Assembly: GCA_021824845.1 (NCBI GenBank) | Contig: JAKAJY010000154.1 | Span: forward strand, 1-7,033 | DNA length: 7,033 bases | Origin: an archaeon | Lineage (GTDB): Archaea; Thermoproteota; Nitrososphaeria; Nitrososphaerales; Nitrosopumilaceae | Reading direction: 5' to 3' | In this document: one piece after another, positions 6,813 through 7,033 of the stretch | Numbering within the stretch: the stretch's first letter is position 1 | Layout: every line of letters starts with the position of its first letter | Translations under genes and position numbers: made by a program | The notes under the pieces: model-generated | What the model was told of the DNA's origin: nothing | The model's input: only the letters and a program-made list of their open reading frames with translations | The model's database searches: none

Positions 6813-7033
6813 GGTGTGTGCTCCAACGCTGAGACAAGCTTTTGGTTTTCTTTGTGTGTCCTGACTGCGATTCGGATGTGATGATTGTCCAGTCCTCTGA
6901 AATTGCTGCAATCACGTACCAGAATGTTTTGGTGTAGTAGTTTTTTTTGTAATATCTTTGATGGTTGTCTTGTTTTTATTAAAATAAAATTAGTGTCAGT
7001 ATCATAACAGGAAAAGCCATCCATTCTAGATAT
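6809..7033 (-). CDS. C-terminal end of a PLP-dependent class I/II aminotransferase (HisC/CobD type)
   Basis: Only the last 74 residues are inside the window; the frame is open through base 7033, so the N-terminus and the catalytic lysine lie outside. The visible part has the small-domain signature of histidinol-phosphate aminotransferase and L-threonine-O-3-phosphate decarboxylase: DTDTNFILIKT, then ILVRDCSNFRGLDNHHIRIAVRT, then a terminal helix starting KENQKL. The Arg of IRIAV is expected to bind the substrate carboxylate. From this fragment alone HisC and CobD cannot be separated. The four-base overlap with cobQ and the cobalamin genes downstream make the CobD-type decarboxylase, which supplies aminopropanol phosphate to CbiB, the likelier role. 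Confidence 0.85.
   Translation of the reverse strand: MSRMDGFSCYDTDTNFILIKTRQPSKILQKKLLHQNILVRDCSNFRGLDNHHIRIAVRTHKENQKLVSALEHTP

Noticed and set aside
6813..6911. N-terminal extension of CobQ to an upstream ATG at 6911
   Set aside because: The extra 33 residues are an out-of-frame reading of the aminotransferase gene, and the P-loop-proximal ATG at 6812 fits both the family and the overlap pattern.
3736..7033. Cobalamin riboswitch or other structured RNA controlling the cob genes
   Set aside because: The leader of the operon lies beyond 7033, all visible junctions overlap, and B12 riboswitches are not expected in archaea.

Overview
The window looks like ordinary chromosome from a member of the Thaumarchaeota (Nitrososphaeria), the group that includes the ammonia-oxidising archaea. 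Three things point there. There are archaeal and eukaryote-type ribosomal proteins L44e and S27e and a group II chaperonin (thermosome). The archaeal guanylyltransferase CobY is present instead of bacterial CobU. The genes have TATA-like boxes just upstream and very short leaders. Base composition is moderately AT-rich, and almost every base is coding. The only gaps are 42 bases (1400-1441) and 69 bases (3209-3277). No tRNA, rRNA, CRISPR array or mobile element was seen.

Layout: positions 1-1399 (minus) hold a thermosome subunit cut at its C-terminal end by the window edge. The edge carries a perfect 30-base palindrome that looks like a fold-back artefact. Positions 1442-3208 (minus) hold an adenine-deaminase-family amidohydrolase. 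A short divergent promoter region (3209-3277) separates it from rpl44e and rps27e on the plus strand. On the other side a tightly overlapped minus-strand run enters from the right: a PLP aminotransferase or decarboxylase fragment (>7033-6809), cobQ (6812-5982), cbiB (5985-5023), cobS (5030 or 5048 to 4305) and cobY (4308-3736). The 3' end of cobY overlaps the 3' end of rps27e by 18 bases.

How the genes work together: the minus-strand run covers the late, nucleotide-loop part of cobalamin (B12) synthesis. CobQ amidates the adenosylated corrin ring. The PLP enzyme, if it is the CobD-type threonine-phosphate decarboxylase, makes aminopropanol phosphate. CbiB attaches that linker, CobY activates the product with GTP, and CobS joins the lower-ligand nucleoside. 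The genes overlap by 4-8 bases, so they are probably co-transcribed and translationally coupled.

The most notable point is CobQ. It is only 276 residues long and lacks the C-terminal glutamine amidotransferase domain, so it would need ammonia from another source. The second is that the adenine-deaminase-like protein keeps all predicted metal ligands but differs at several substrate-side motifs. I did not find a novel multi-gene system here.
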